NCBI GenBank assembly: GCA_002964805.2
Contig: PUDQ02000003.1
Span: 3,844,001-3,908,000, forward strand
Reading direction: 5' to 3'
Length of the DNA: 64,000 nt
Source: Trametes villosa
Lineage: Eukaryota > Basidiomycota > Agaricomycetes > Polyporales > Polyporaceae
In this document: piece after piece, positions 11,399-23,003 of the stretch
How positions within the stretch are numbered: position 1 is the stretch's first letter
Layout of the letters: each line of letters opens with the position of its first letter
Notes under the pieces: model-generated
Databases searched by the model: none
The model's input: the letters and a program-made list of their open reading frames with translations, nothing else
What the model was told of the DNA's origin: nothing
Made by a program: the position numbers and the translations under genes

Positions 11399-13491
11399 CT
11401 AACCCTGAATCTGCTTCCGGCTGCGTGGTATACATCCCCACGTAATGAACAGTAGGCCGAGCAACGCAACCACCCTGTACGCACATGCGAAACGTCAGTT
11501 CTTTGAGATACAACGAGCTAACTGTGATGCTTACAATGGCTGCAAAGCTCCGATGCCCGTTTTCGACGCGATGGCCCCGGTGATGAACGGGAACACCGCT
11601 GCACCGGCCGCCCCCCAGCTTGCGATCCACCCTACGCCGCCGGAGATGAGGTCGGGAGGGAGAATGCGTCCCGCGTGGTTCGTCATGATGGGGAAGAGCG
11701 GCCCCATGAAGAAGCCGACGAAAGAAACGCATATGGCGTCGGCGATGAGCGATGGGACAAGCCATACAACAAGCTCAAGTCTGAAAGCGTCGTGGCCTCA
11801 GCTGATGGTCGGGCGGATGGGGATATGGCGAAGACTTACCCAAGGACGGCGAGAATATAGACGAAAATGGCCCGTCGGTCGCCAATCTGTAAAGCGCATA
11901 AGACAGTTAATGGATGCGTACTCCGGCAGAGTGGCAGCAAATTCTGCCATACCAACTTGCTGAGCGGAAGTAGAGCAATCCGCCCCAGCATGATACCTAT
12001 GAATGGATGGTGAGCGATGTATGAGGACGATTCACCCGGGCAACGTACCTCCGAAGAGCCCCGAGGAAATGTAGCCTGAGCTCGGGCCTCCGTGGCGCAA
12101 GTTGATGATATAGGTTACAATCCAACCTAACAGGCCGGGTTAGTACGGCTACCTCTGGCTATTAGTAGAGCACTTGTCCACTTACTTCCGATGGAAACCT
12201 CAATGCCGACATAAACGAAGGCAAACAACGCCATCAAGTGGACCACGCGTAGACGGAACACCCGCTTGTACCGTGTCAGCAGCGAGTCGGGCTCCTGCTC
12301 GGTTGGCGGCAGACCAATCTCCAGCGCACATTCTGGACACGAGCATTAGTACCGCTTTATACATCGAAGGAACACGGTACGACTCACCTTCCTGGCTCTT
12401 GAACCTGAACGCGACAGCCTGCATGACAGCGGTGACGGCTAAGAGGCCGATATGCACGATGTAAACGAACGACCAGTGCTGCATATGGGAGAACTGGGTC
12501 GATATAAGCGGAGATATCATCGCTCCGAGCCCTAGCAGTAGTCAGTCGATCGCACGAGACGGCGAGAGGTACGTGCGAGATACATACCATATACACCGTG
12601 CAGGATCCCGAACCTCGTCGAAGCCTTGCCTACACTTACACTCGCGAGGAAGACGTTCGAACCCGAGTTCTGCGAGGACATTGTCAGATTTTGCGTCTTT
12701 GGCAGTGCATACGATAGAGATACGGATACTCACCAAGAATGCTCCACCGTAGCCGATGAAGAAGTACGCGACCACGAAGACAGGGAATGGCACTGCGGCG
12801 GCCTGCAGAGCGTACGCGACCATCATGGCGAGCGAAGCTACACAGGTTTTAGGTCTCAGCCACCCACTTCCAAACTTATCTAGAAAAGCATACCCAGAAC
12901 CACCACCTAACATGGAAAGTCCCGCGTCAGCAAGATATGATCCCCTGCGCACAAGGTGGTGGTACACTGGCACGTACCAATCCATATCCGAGACGGTCTG
13001 TCAAGTACAGGAACGTACATGACCCTATAATCGCTCCCTGTAGATGGGTGTAAGGTCAGTAACACTCCCGTAGCGATCCATAAATCGGGATGGCACGTAC
13101 TACGCAGCTCACGACGAAAATGAGCGATATGACTGCGTAGCCAACCTGGGGAGCGATATAATCGATATGTCAGTTGACGACGAGATGGCTGCTAAAGACT
13201 CACGTGGTAGACTTCTTGGAGGCGAGGCAGCAGGGGGCCGAGGGTCCCGTCGTTCCATCCCGCAACGAAGATGGAGCAGCATAGCGCGAAGAACTGCATG
13301 AACGCCTTGCGGCGCTGAGCAGGCGTCTGCGCCCCCGCTGCCTGACTCTCCAGCTCAGACAGATGCACGACATCCGAAGCCTCGGAGTCCTTGCCGTCCT
13401 CCACGCTGGGCGCGACGCCCTTTTCATCGATGGGCGTGGGCACACTGTCGGCCATCGCGAGTGTCGGGAGGGTAGCCTGAGCCTGCGCCAT
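11399..13491 (-). CDS. Major facilitator superfamily transporter 1
   Basis: This is a many-exon MFS permease starting at 13491 (MAQAQATLPTLAMAD) with a hydrophilic cytosolic N-terminus of about 70 residues. Transmembrane helix 1 follows, carrying FVAGWNDGTLGPLLPRLQEV, a signature of the fungal BSC6/YbjJ-like MFS group. Recognisable later parts include ASLAMMVAYALQAAAVPF, YFFIGYGGAFLNSGSNVFLA, the FGILHGVYG loop with ISPLISTQF, and the C-terminal block IWPxxGAAGAA-like segment near 11570-11640. The last exon is VVALLGLLFITWGCIPRSR, with the stop at 11399. The expected role is plasma-membrane solute transport; the substrate is unknown. It is a tandem same-strand paralogue of the gene at 14107-16134, so local duplication is the likely origin. 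Some internal splice junctions around 12000-12150 were not resolved. Confidence 0.87.
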
Positions 13492-14106
13492 CGAGGGAAC
13501 CGCCTGAGTAGCAGTGTCGCGAGCGGTGGCTTTTATGACTGCCGTATCCCACCTGCGCGGAATCGTGGCCCGAGGTCAGCTAGGTTTGACACACATGACT
13601 CTAGATTTACACAACAGAAGCACGCCGGTGGGCGCGTACTTACGAAGAGGGAGGTCGGAACAAGAGCGAGCCGGCGCGGAATGCGGGAACTACGGCCTTC
13701 CCCAGTGCCGATCCTCGCCCGTCAGAAAATAAACATGCAGGTGGAACGTGCTATCGGCCTTCTACCATCGACACGTGGCCGGCTACTTACGAATACGAGG
13801 GCCTAGACCTTCGGAGAACGTACGAACAAACTGTGGCGCAGGGAGATCGACGACCGTTGCAAAGCCCGAAGGTAACCGGCAGCCCGAGGAGCCAAACTTA
13901 GGATCGCGCAGTTGCGCAGACGGCTATCGTAGAGCAATGGGGATCGTGAATGATGAGTAAATGCCGTACATGGTCAGTATCTATGTCATTAAACCGTCGT
14001 AAATCTGCACGATGTTTGTTAGCACATGATCGGTTTGGTACGGCTCAGATGTGTCAAAGAACGTCGGGTGACTTACCCTGAGAGATGGAGAGATGGAAGA
14101 AGTCTA
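13492..14106. other. Spacer between the tandem MFS genes
   Basis: About 0.6 kb separates the stop of transporter 2 from the start of transporter 1 on the minus strand. It must carry the 3' end of the former and the promoter of the latter. The open frames here show no domain. I see no additional gene. Confidence 0.5.
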
Positions 14107-16134
14107 TCACTTTGTATCCACACGAGTACGCGGAACAAACGCCCAAATAATTAGCAAACATCCCATCATCGCTATCAACCTGCGTGCCACCGAGCATGTC
14201 AGCGACCAGCCAAGGGAAACGACGGTTACAACTGCTTACAATGGCTGCAGACTCCCGATGTTCGTCCTCGATGCGATTGCGCCTGTGATGAAGGGGAACA
14301 CGGCTGCGCCCGCAGCCCCGAAGCTTGCAATCCAGCCTATACCGCCGGAAATGAGCGAGGGGGGTAGAACGACACCGGCGTGGTTCATGACAATCGGGAA
14401 GATGGGTCCGAGGAAGAAGCCGACGAAGGATACACATATCGCGCCGGAGAGCAGGTCGGGCACGAGCCAGACGACCAACTCCAGGCTAAAGGTAATTGAT
14501 AAGAGGGATAAAAGAACACGATACGAGCAATGGAGAACATACCCAAGGCAGATCGCGATGTACAGGAAAATGACGCGCCATTCGCCGATCTAGTTGAGTG
14601 TTTGGTAAGTCGCGCTCGCCCAAGACTCGGTGCTGCCAACGTGGACGTACTCTTTTGTTCAGCCACAGCAGCGCGACCCGCCCGACGGTTAAACCTGAAG
14701 TTGCGCGTCTGTCATTTACAGTAGAGGCCACGCTTGTTACGGAGGCAACATACCTCCAAAGAATCCGGACGAGATGTAGCCCGAGTTAAGCCCTCCGTGG
14801 CGCTCGTTGATGATGTATGTTACGATCCAGCCTGGTCCAACACGCGCGTGAGTGAGGATCTGGGCTTTGGCATACGAGACTGAACATACCACCGATGGTC
14901 ACCTCTACGCCAACGTATGTGAAGATGAAAAACGCCATGAGATGTACGGCGCGCAGCCTGAAGATCTGCTTGTATTTGTTCATCCCGGCCTCGGACTCTT
15001 TTGTCTTCTCGGGAGGTGCTTGGCCCGCCTCTTGAAGACAGTCTGCATGACGCAGGATCGTATTTGTCAGCGTGCTCGCAGAGCGTACGGGTACGGACGA
15101 CGCACCATCCTGGTTCTTGAAGCGGAAAGCCAAGATCTCGAACACAGCATTGATGAGTGTCAGGCCGATGTGTACGAGGTAGACGAACGACCAGCGGTGA
15201 AGGCGCGCGAATTGTGTGGACACCAGCGGCGCGCACATCGCACCGACCCCGTACAGTGCGTGCATAATCCCCATTTTGGTAGACGTGTCTTCCTCCAGGC
15301 TAGCAACGAATGCATTCGAGCCTGCGTCCTGTGTTGCGCCGGATTAGCTATCAAAGAGACCCATCATTGTTGATGCTACACTCACGAGAAAAGACATCCC
15401 AAATCCACTGAAAAGATACCCAATCACGTACGCTGGAAAAGGCGGGGCGCCTGCTTCGAGCGCAAATCCGATCATAGCAATGAACGAGGCTACGTATGCA
15501 GCTCAGTACGGTGTAGAACGAGGGGTTCGCTGTGAGCATACCGAATACGACCATCTGCAGGATCGCGAGTTGGGCCATGAGTGGACACTGAATTGGCCGG
15601 ACAGATGATGCATACCTTCCCAAACCCGAAGCGATCCGTGAGGTATAGATAAGTCGAGGCACCGGAGAGAAAACCCTGCGTGGAGGGTATAGCTATTGAG
15701 CTGGGGCGCAAACATCCAGGAACGACGACCTACCAAACAATTGGCGATGAATATGAGGGAGACGATGGCATATCCAACCTGGAGTATATGTAGCGGTTAG
15801 CATCCGGTGATGTGAGGGAAGGGAGAACACTGACGTGGTAGACTTCCTGAAGGCGAGGGATCAGAGGCCCAAGGGTGCCGTCATTCCAGCCCGCGACGAA
15901 AATCGACCAGCACAACGTGGCGAACTGGATTCGACTCTTCAAGCGCATCGCCGGAGTCTTTGCCACTGCTGGCGAGTCTTCATATTTCACAGATGGAGAC
16001 CGGGCGACGTCGCTGTAGGCGCCCTCTTTAGAGCTCTCCTTGCTATGGTGACCCGCAGGGGGCGGCACGGTGTTCTGGCCTGGTTGTACTACAAGCTGGT
16101 GGGTGAAGGGCACATCGGTGGGTGCGGGGTCCAT
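14107..16134 (-). CDS. Major facilitator superfamily transporter 2
   Basis: The start is MDPAPTDVPFTHQLV at 16134. A hydrophilic N-terminus of about 75 residues precedes helix 1, which carries the FVAGWNDGTLGPLIPRLQEV signature shared almost exactly with transporter 1. Later conserved segments include MGIMHALYGVGAMCAPLVS, RLHRWSFVYLVHIGL, FFLGPIFPIVMNHAG and GGIGWIASFGAAGAAVFPF. The final exon, LLIAMMGCLLIIWAFVPR, ends at a TGA at 14107-14109. The exon layout and the last intron (after LQPL) match transporter 1, confirming tandem duplication. The central cytosolic loop differs more (an acidic and lysine-rich stretch around 14980-15060), as does the N-terminus. This is consistent with divergence in regulation or substrate. 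The MFS assignment is firm; the substrate is not inferable. Confidence 0.88.
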
Positions 16135-16817
16135 GCCAGAGCGTCGTTGAGTTTCAGGAGGCCTGAAAGGGTCGCTAGATGAGGAGGGAGACGGGTTCGC
16201 TCAACACTCTCCCGACTCACGGAGGTATAAGTAGGTTTGAGCGAGTCAAGCCGTCACCCTGGGTGTGAACGATCTGGAGATGTAAAGTCAGCGCTCGCCC
16301 ACATGACACCAAGGAAAGCAAATGGCGTTGCCTCGTGAGTTGCGCGCTGGAAACGACGTTCTGGAAGCGATTCTACGGGCACGGGCATCTCGTCAGTCCC
16401 GCATCGCAAGGATGTGGCAGCGCCAGCCAACCTGGCAGTATATACGCACAAGCAACGGATATCTTCCGGCCACAGACTGTAGTAAAGTACAGCAGCTCAG
16501 GATCCGAGCACCCTGCAGTTCTTAAGGACGGCCGTGGAGGAGTCGAGGAACGTGGTGTCATTTTGTGGAGGAAGCACCATGCGGGAAAACCTCGGGTTAA
16601 CTCACATGCGAGTGCTGCGCCAAGGCACTGGCGGGAATTGAGACTCCGCTTGAATCTGACGCGTCGCGTCGGGCACGTGCACGGCTGCTTGTTCTCCGAG
16701 TTGGCGGCAGCCACTGCTTGGACACCGTCTTGCTCAACGCCGACTACCCTCTTCTCGCTGCTCAACTCGACATCTGGGGTTCTGCTATCCGGAAAGAACG
16801 CGATTGTGCTATAAACT
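16135..16817. other. Intergenic region upstream of the ELYS-like gene
   Basis: About 0.7 kb separates two divergent starts. The open frame at 16335-16814 (+) has no domain and probably reads through promoter and leader DNA. Nothing else is recognised. Confidence 0.5.
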
Positions 16818-19446
16818 ATGGCCGGGATGGACGTGGTGGGTAGCAGAGTTCCTGGCGGGTTGATTAGCACTAACGCGGTACAGGACACGAGCATGTCTGC
16901 CGACAACGACCCCCTGCAATACTTTGACCTCTCTGCTGGTCAATTTCCATGGCGCGCACCAAGACCACGAGAAATAGAAGTCCGGCGGGCCCACATGTCT
17001 GATATGCTCGTCTTCGACATCCTCCTCACCTCTGGAGGCATCCGTCATCCCGACACGCTCTTCCCACCGACCGACCCAGAATCACTGCGGCGACTTCTGG
17101 AGGCGATCAGCCACTCTACGTACGACGCGCTGAAGCAGGACTGTCTCGTGTACTTCTTGCTGAAATGGCACCAAGACGGACGCGAGGAGGACTTCAGGGA
17201 AAGGCGCGGCATCCCACCCCAATTCGCTGCGCTCGCAGACGCGTACTGGCACCTTGATTCGGGAGTCAACGTCGGCGTATGTGATACTCTTATGTCTCAT
17301 GGTCTGGGGTTCGAGAACTCATGCGCGAGTAGCGAGCTGTGTCGCTGTTGAGCGACGCACGGCTGAACAGAGACTATCCTTCCAAAATCCTGCAGGCGCT
17401 GTCTCTAGCAGACGATTCCAGCGCGTTGATTCGGGCATATGTCCGGACCGCAAATCCCCTTCTCACTGAACCCGACGACATCGATGCGTATGCCATTGCA
17501 CTGGCCGAATCGAGTCTCCTGGAGGCGTGGTCATACCAGCGGTCTTTCTCCGAAGTCAGCGAAACACGCAAGAGACTGGTTCGCAAAATACTCGATTGGA
17601 GTCTGACGCGTGAGTGACTTGAATCGTTGTTACTGCTTCCTCACATTGAATCGCCATCCCAGCCAAGCCACGGCTCGCGCCTTTGACCCACCTTCTCGCA
17701 TTCCCATTCTCCGCATACGAGCAGAAGATTATCCACTCATATGCGCTCGACCCGCCGTCACACATACCCGCCGCCTCGATACCCGTCATCCAAGACCTCG
17801 TCTGCGTGCGACTAGTGCAAAGCGGCCAGCACGCTGCTGCCATTAAGCTCGACCGCCAATTCTCCTCGGTTCCCCGTGGTGGTGACAAGGGACAGAAGAT
17901 AGCCCAAGAGCGGAGACAGATGCTGGACGAGCTGATGGCGGCATTGCCGTCTGCCGAGCGCTATCTGCTAGAACTTGAGCTGGAGAACTTCTCACAGGGT
18001 CGCGGGATGAACCTCTCTGAGAGCGTCAGTGCCGCTCCGAAGCCCAAGGGCAAGACCGTCGATCTCAGCATGTCGTGGGAACACATCGCCCCTCCAGCGG
18101 CGAACGGCGCCTCTGCTCCCGCCCCCACCATCCCAACCTCGATATCGCAGCGCTCGAACGCGCCCCGCTTCGGAGGAAATCCTCCCCCGGGTGCTGTCCC
18201 GCTGACGCGCCAGCCGGCCGTTCTCATCCCCGTAACATCCGGACCGCAAATGCCTAAACCACCCACCGGCCCTCTGCTCTTCGGAGGCATTTCCGCACAG
18301 TCCGGGACTACCGCCGCGCCCGGCGGCGGTCTGTTCGGCAAGCCCGCCACGAGCGCAAGCGCTGGTCCCTCCACCAGTGCGTTCGGCCGCAGCGGCTCGC
18401 TATTCGACGTCGCCGGGAGCGCGAATTCGGCGCCGAACGCGTTCTACCAGCCGCCTGCGAGCACCGGCCAGAAGCGGTCGCTGTTTGGGTCGCTGAACGC
18501 GTCCACGAGCTCTCGCGCCCAGCCGGTCTCCGCGTTTGCGTCCGTTGCCGGCCAGTCCAGCACGCAACCGAAAACAACCGCCGACACCTCCATCCATGGT
18601 CCGCATGACGCGGACATCAGCATGCTCTCCGAGCTCTCCGAACCGGAGTCGGGGGCGGACGCTTCGATGTCGCGCGAGCACCCGGCAGACCGTTCGCATC
18701 AGGGGCGAGAGGACGATGAGGACTCGCCTGCTGGCTTTGCGCAGTCGGTCTTCGGGAACGTGCCGAGCTCCCACACGCGTCCCATTGCGACGTCGACAGG
18801 CTCGCGCATCGCTCGGACGGACACGGAGGCTCGCATGCCCCCTGGGGCGTTCCTCCCCGAAGACGACACGGATGGCCAGGAAGAAGAGCACGAGCAGGCG
18901 CGGCAGGAGGAAGAATCCGCATCTGCAGGGCGTACGCGTGGTAGTGCACGGCAGACACGTGCGTCTGGTTCCGCTTCGACCTCTGCGCGTACGCGGACCC
19001 GTATGCGCCGCTCGCCCTCCCCGGAGCAGCCCTCGACATACGCCTCCGCGATCTCAACGCGCTCACGGAGGTCCGTGAAGGACACGGACCTGGGCCGGAG
19101 CATCCCTGGGTCACTCATGGGAGACGATGACGACGACGACGAGCACGCGAATGAGCAGGAGGAAGAGGAAGACGTCATAGCGCCGCTGCCCACGCCCGCT
19201 CGCCGGAACTCGCGGAAGGCGCGTGCGTCGACTGGGAGCCAGGTGGTAGAGGCGCCGCGGGTGACGCGGCGGTCATCGCGCCTGTCGGCCGTGTCGTCCG
19301 TCGGGTCGTCGTCGCCGGAGCCGGTGTCGCCCCAGAAGATCTCGGCGAAGTCGCGCAGAGAAGGGAGGACGTCTACAGCTGGGGCTGGGACGAGCACTGC
19401 TACGAAGGGTGCGGCGAAGGGGGGAGCGAGGAAGAAGCGTACGTGA
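16818..19446 (+). CDS. ELYS-type nuclear pore complex assembly protein
   Basis: Three exons join cleanly: 16818-17276, 17333-17609 and 17663-19446. The first 330 or so residues form an alpha-helical ELYS-like domain, running from DPLQYFDLSAGQFPW through ALKQDCLVYFLLKWHQDG, SDARLNRDYPSKILQALS and SLLEAWSYQRSFSE to QRFSS-type helices. This domain docks on the Nup107/160 scaffold during pore assembly. The remaining 500 residues or so are disordered and Ser/Pro-rich. They contain scattered FG-like motifs (RFGG, LFGG, LFGK, AFGR, LFGS, VFGN), then acidic runs (DDDDDDEH, QEEEEED) and a basic tail ending ARKKRT that could act as an NLS or DNA-contact tail. An alternative start at 16893 (MSADNDPLQYF) removes 25 residues of uncertain reality. 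Confidence 0.85.
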
Positions 19447-19950
19447 ACGATGAGGGTTGCGGGGTGGTGTCATGCTGGAACGGTGCCTGTGTTGTTGTAT
19501 TCGTTCTCTAAAATCTACTGGTTCATGATCAGGCTCACCTGTCCTCTCTGAATAGCTCCACATCAGGCTATCATGGGTGAATACCTTTTCTGCAGTATTA
19601 CATAGCTCGCAAGAGCTATCCTCAGCCACGGAAAGTAAGCGAATGGGGCGCGCTGACTTCGTCGCAAACTTCTGCGACATTGTCGTGGTGAAAGCTTTCC
19701 TATAGCCTTCAATTACATAGGCCACCGCATCGTCAAGTTGGATTACAAGAACACGACCATCGACGATTGAGTTCCAGGAAGGCCCGTGCACCGCCTCGGC
19801 GCCCACTCCTTTCTCACCGTGACTGCATTGACTGACTGTCCCCAACCGCGACGTTAGCAACCTCATACTCCGCTGACACCAACTCTCAGCCGAAGTAAGC
19901 ATGTCCTTCTACTGTGCCGTGGCCTTATACTGATGATAGTGCACCTAGCC
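19447..19950. other. Intergenic region upstream of F-box-like gene A
   Basis: About 0.5 kb. From about 19670 on, it aligns by eye with 30130-30429 upstream of gene B (shared CTGCGACATTG, CATCGACGATTGAGTTC-like and CCACTCCTTTC words). It therefore belongs to the duplicated block and probably carries the gene A promoter. Confidence 0.6.
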
Positions 19951-21260
19951 ATGGCTCAATCCCGAGGTGCTCAACGCCCAATGCCGGGCGAAATCTTGGA
20001 CTCCATCGTCGATCTCTTATCCCTGGACTGGCGTTCACTCGCCGCCTGTTTCCTCACATCCTCTGCCCTGTCGCCTCGGGCTCGCCACCACACATCTCGA
20101 AGCATCACATTGCTGCTGGGTGTCAACCAGAACGCCGATGCACGCGACTTTATGCGGATCTTCCATCCAGGATCGCCTCTCGCGGATCTGCCAACCGCGC
20201 TGGATATCCGTGGCCGGGATGATTTCCAGGTCTTCTTTCCCGACGCCTTCTTACAGCTGGCCCATCTCCGGCATGTCCGGGCCCTGAAGCTCTCCTTGTT
20301 CGACATTCTCAGCATCGCCAAGCTCCGCTCCCTATACTTGTCCCTTCCGCGTTTGGAAGAGCTGCAGATTTATGGGCTAGTACGCCAAGCATATCACATA
20401 ACCGAAGATATCCTAGCAGGCGATCCCCGGAATCAAGCGTCCCATCCGCTAGCTCCAGCAACCGGTGGTGCCCTCTCCCTGAAGTCACTTCGGATAGGCT
20501 TCAATACCAGGGACAACGGTGTGAACGAGTCTTCGTCCATTCGCACCGCGCTGCTGGGTGATCTAGACGCTGCGCGCTCCTCGTCTACCAGTTCTCTTGC
20601 AACCTTCAGCTACATGTGTCCCCCGTGGCATATTCTGCCCGGTTGGGCCTCGGTCATCGCAAACTCGGTCGAAAGCCTTCGCGAGCTACGGGTCTGTCTC
20701 CGGTACCCTGTGCTCCCTGATGGTGCGACTATTTCTCTGCACTGTTATGGCATGGAGCGCGAGTTCACGAGAATCGTGCAGAGGACGAGGCATTCTATGC
20801 ATCCATCTACCGGTGCAAAGCGCTACGCAAGCTGACCCTGGTCACCCCTCCTCATGAACGCTTCCCTGAATACCTCCACAAGTGTCTCGCCGCGCAGGTC
20901 CCGCGGTTCGCTTCCCGTCCACTCCCCGCATTCGCGCCGACCTTGCAAGAGCTCCGTCTTGCCATCGGCGGCCGTATCGACGATAGCTTCTTCACCGCCG
21001 GCGGCTCTGAGGTGCTCACGGATCTCGCTCGCGCTCTGCTGCCCCGCACGTATCCCGCGCTCACCGATGTCCGGGTTGTCTACCACATACCTTCGGCGAC
21101 GATTTCGAAAGCAAAACAAGACGTTGCCGGGCACATGTTGAGGGCGCTGCAGTCCCTTCGCATAGCTGGGGTGCGGGTCGATGTGCAAATCAAGCCGCCG
21201 CCCGCAGCTGGACGCCTCCATTACGAGTACTACGATTTCCTGGAGGAAGAATGCGTCTGA
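19951..21260 (+). CDS. F-box-like protein A
   Basis: Two exons: 19951-20722 and 20782-21260. The 59-nt intron (donor GTGCGA, acceptor GTGCAG) is supported because splicing gives PDEDEAFYASIYRCKALRKL, collinear with the paralogue at 30430. The start at 19951 (MAQSRGAQ) is chosen to match that paralogue; an upstream in-frame ATG exists at 19933. Residues 10-50 (MPGEILDSIVDLLSLDWRSL followed by ACFLTSSALSPRAR) look like the F-box motif used in Basidiomycota. The rest is a leucine-rich segment without clear repeats, ending in YEYYDFLEEECV. If the F-box is real, the protein would connect a substrate to Skp1 in an SCF ubiquitin ligase. That is inference, and the substrate is unknown. Confidence 0.75.
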
Positions 21261-21269
21261 TAGCATTTG

Positions 21270-22425
21270 TACACCATCCTTTCGCTTCCTCCTGCTCCTG
21301 CTCCACCGATAGTGCTAACAAGTTGGGTACGCGCGAAATCACATCGTTTCGCAGTGGTTCTACATCGGAATGATCCATTTGGCGCCATATAATACTAATA
21401 AATAGGTCAAACACGCCTCAACTTGGACTTCGTGACCAGCTGACAGCCGACCATGGGCATGCTATGGCCCATTGCTTACAACCCGCGCCGTTGGCCTGAG
21501 GCTAACGTCGCAGGTTGTAAGTAAAGGGCACGACATGCCACGCTGTAGGCATGCGGCCAAGGTAATCACGACGAAGTAACTTCTCGCCGGCCAACCAAAA
21601 AGAAGCGTACCATCTCCAGAACTGAGACCAGAGCTTGAGGGAAGATCTACAGGTGAGTTCGTCAGCACCCCCGATCGGCTGTCGAACAGAGCGACTCACA
21701 AGAGGTAGAGCTGGAGGAAGGCAAGCACCGCCCGATCTCAGACCGCTTGCCACGTCGCCGCCGAGGCGGTAACATGGAGGCCGCCGCAGACACTCGTACG
21801 GCCTGGAGAATACCCCCGACCTAGGGGAGCTCCCCAGGCGGCAGCGAGGCTGCTCAAGGGCGCCCGACGAAGGTAAGACCCGCCGCGCGCCGGAGCGCAC
21901 GGGGGTCGCCGACAGGACCAGCCACACTAGGACTGGTGGCAGGTCCCCGTACGACCCGTACAAGTCCGCTTAGTACCCTGGGTGGGAGTCGAAGCCCGTA
22001 ACAGTTCTGGGCGGTGCGGGGGAGGGAGGGGAGGTGAGGAGAGGTGCGTCGGGCGAAGGTGCGGCTTTCTTAACGGGGGTGCGTGTTTGGCTCGGTGGAC
22101 GGATAGCGGCTGGCCAGTTGAACACGGTCAGCCTCTTGCCGCGGCGAGCCCGGGGAGGCGGGGAGGCAATGTTGGTGGAGTCCCGGCGGGAAGCGAACCT
22201 CCGGTGTGCGGAACCGAACACTGGCAAGTGCGTCCACGGAGTCCCTCCGCCGATACGGCGATCTTGCATAGTACCGGCGGGGAGCACACAAGCCGCCGCC
22301 CCGAGCCTTCAAAACATGTCATAACATTCTCACTGACTTTTTGGGCCTTCAGTACGGCGTCGGGGAGGTGCGCGCCGAGCATGGGTTCCGTGAGTTTGGC
22401 GGAGAACGTGTGCCCCGATCAGAGT
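21270..22425. other. About 1.15 kb of extra DNA in copy A (insertion candidate)
   Basis: In copy B the sequence passes directly from the F-box-like stop codon (31729) to a block containing CGGCGACAGGATC and GTGGCGGTGAA. In copy A the same block appears only at about 22437-22500, so roughly 1.15 kb intervenes. The extra DNA is GC-rich and has no open frame I can recognise. Splice-like and hairpin-like sequences occur, but I could not identify terminal repeats or a target duplication. It is either an insertion into A or a deletion from B. Confidence 0.6.
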
Positions 22426-22839
22426 GACAAGCTGACGTTCTCGGCGACAGGATCGAGGATCTCGATGATTGCCAACCTCTACTTATGGTGGCGGTGAAGG
22501 CGAGTGAGTGGGTGACGGGCCTCTAGTACTTATTCGCCAGTATGGTGGGGTGATTGTGGAAGTAGTATGTGACGGGATAGGCCGCATTTGCCAGTGATGT
22601 CCGAAGCCACCGGTGAGGACGCGGGCATACTGATGACTGGAAGTGGAAATGTGATACTATGGGAATTGAGAGTAACAGTACATGCGCCCACGGAGGCTTC
22701 AGGTAACAGGAGTCTATGCTATGCTGATTGTAAAACGGGGGGCTCGGAAGTGAGGGCAAGGATTTGCGGAGTACATCTGGCAGACGACCGAGACGACGAG
22801 AGGCCTCACCTTCACGCGTCCGAGAACCTGAACGATACC

Positions 22840-22960
22840 TTCGCATGAGGGGAATCGAACGTCAAGTCGTTCGGCCGGATAGCATGCGTATTCCCCATGC
22901 CTTGGGCCGGTGGGTGCGAGGACGTCCGCCCCCGAGAGCTCCCGAAACTCCGCTACCGCG
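22840..22960 (-). pseudogene. Detached 3' remnant of HMG-box gene A
   Basis: On the minus strand this stretch still encodes THAIRPNDLTFDSP, which aligns with AHAIWPNDLTLDSPQAQAW at the C-terminus of the copy B HMG protein. In copy A a stop codon at 23004-23006 lies upstream of it, so the segment is no longer translated. It shows that gene A once had the longer C-terminus. Confidence 0.75.
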
Positions 22961-23003
22961 CTTCTAACTGACGGAATGCAGTCTGATCACCGGTGCGGGC
23001 GTC

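Noticed and set aside
3707..16134. Secondary-metabolite cluster (P450 plus two MFS transporters)
   Set aside because: There is no polyketide synthase, NRPS, terpene synthase or other core enzyme, and the P450 and MFS genes are separated by an unrelated membrane protein and large gaps.
20723..20781. Frameshift in F-box-like gene A
   Set aside because: A 59-nt intron with GTGCGA and GTGCAG ends explains it. The paralogue has the same intron position, and the joined proteins align.
20750..20781. Very short GC-AG intron in F-box-like gene A
   Set aside because: At 32 nt it is too short, and the alternative GT-AG intron from 20723 gives a more conserved joined sequence in both paralogues.
22846..22860. 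tRNA-like B box on the minus strand (GTTCGATTCCC)
   Set aside because: No A box or cloverleaf partner is present, and the stretch aligns with HMG B coding sequence, so it is a gene remnant.
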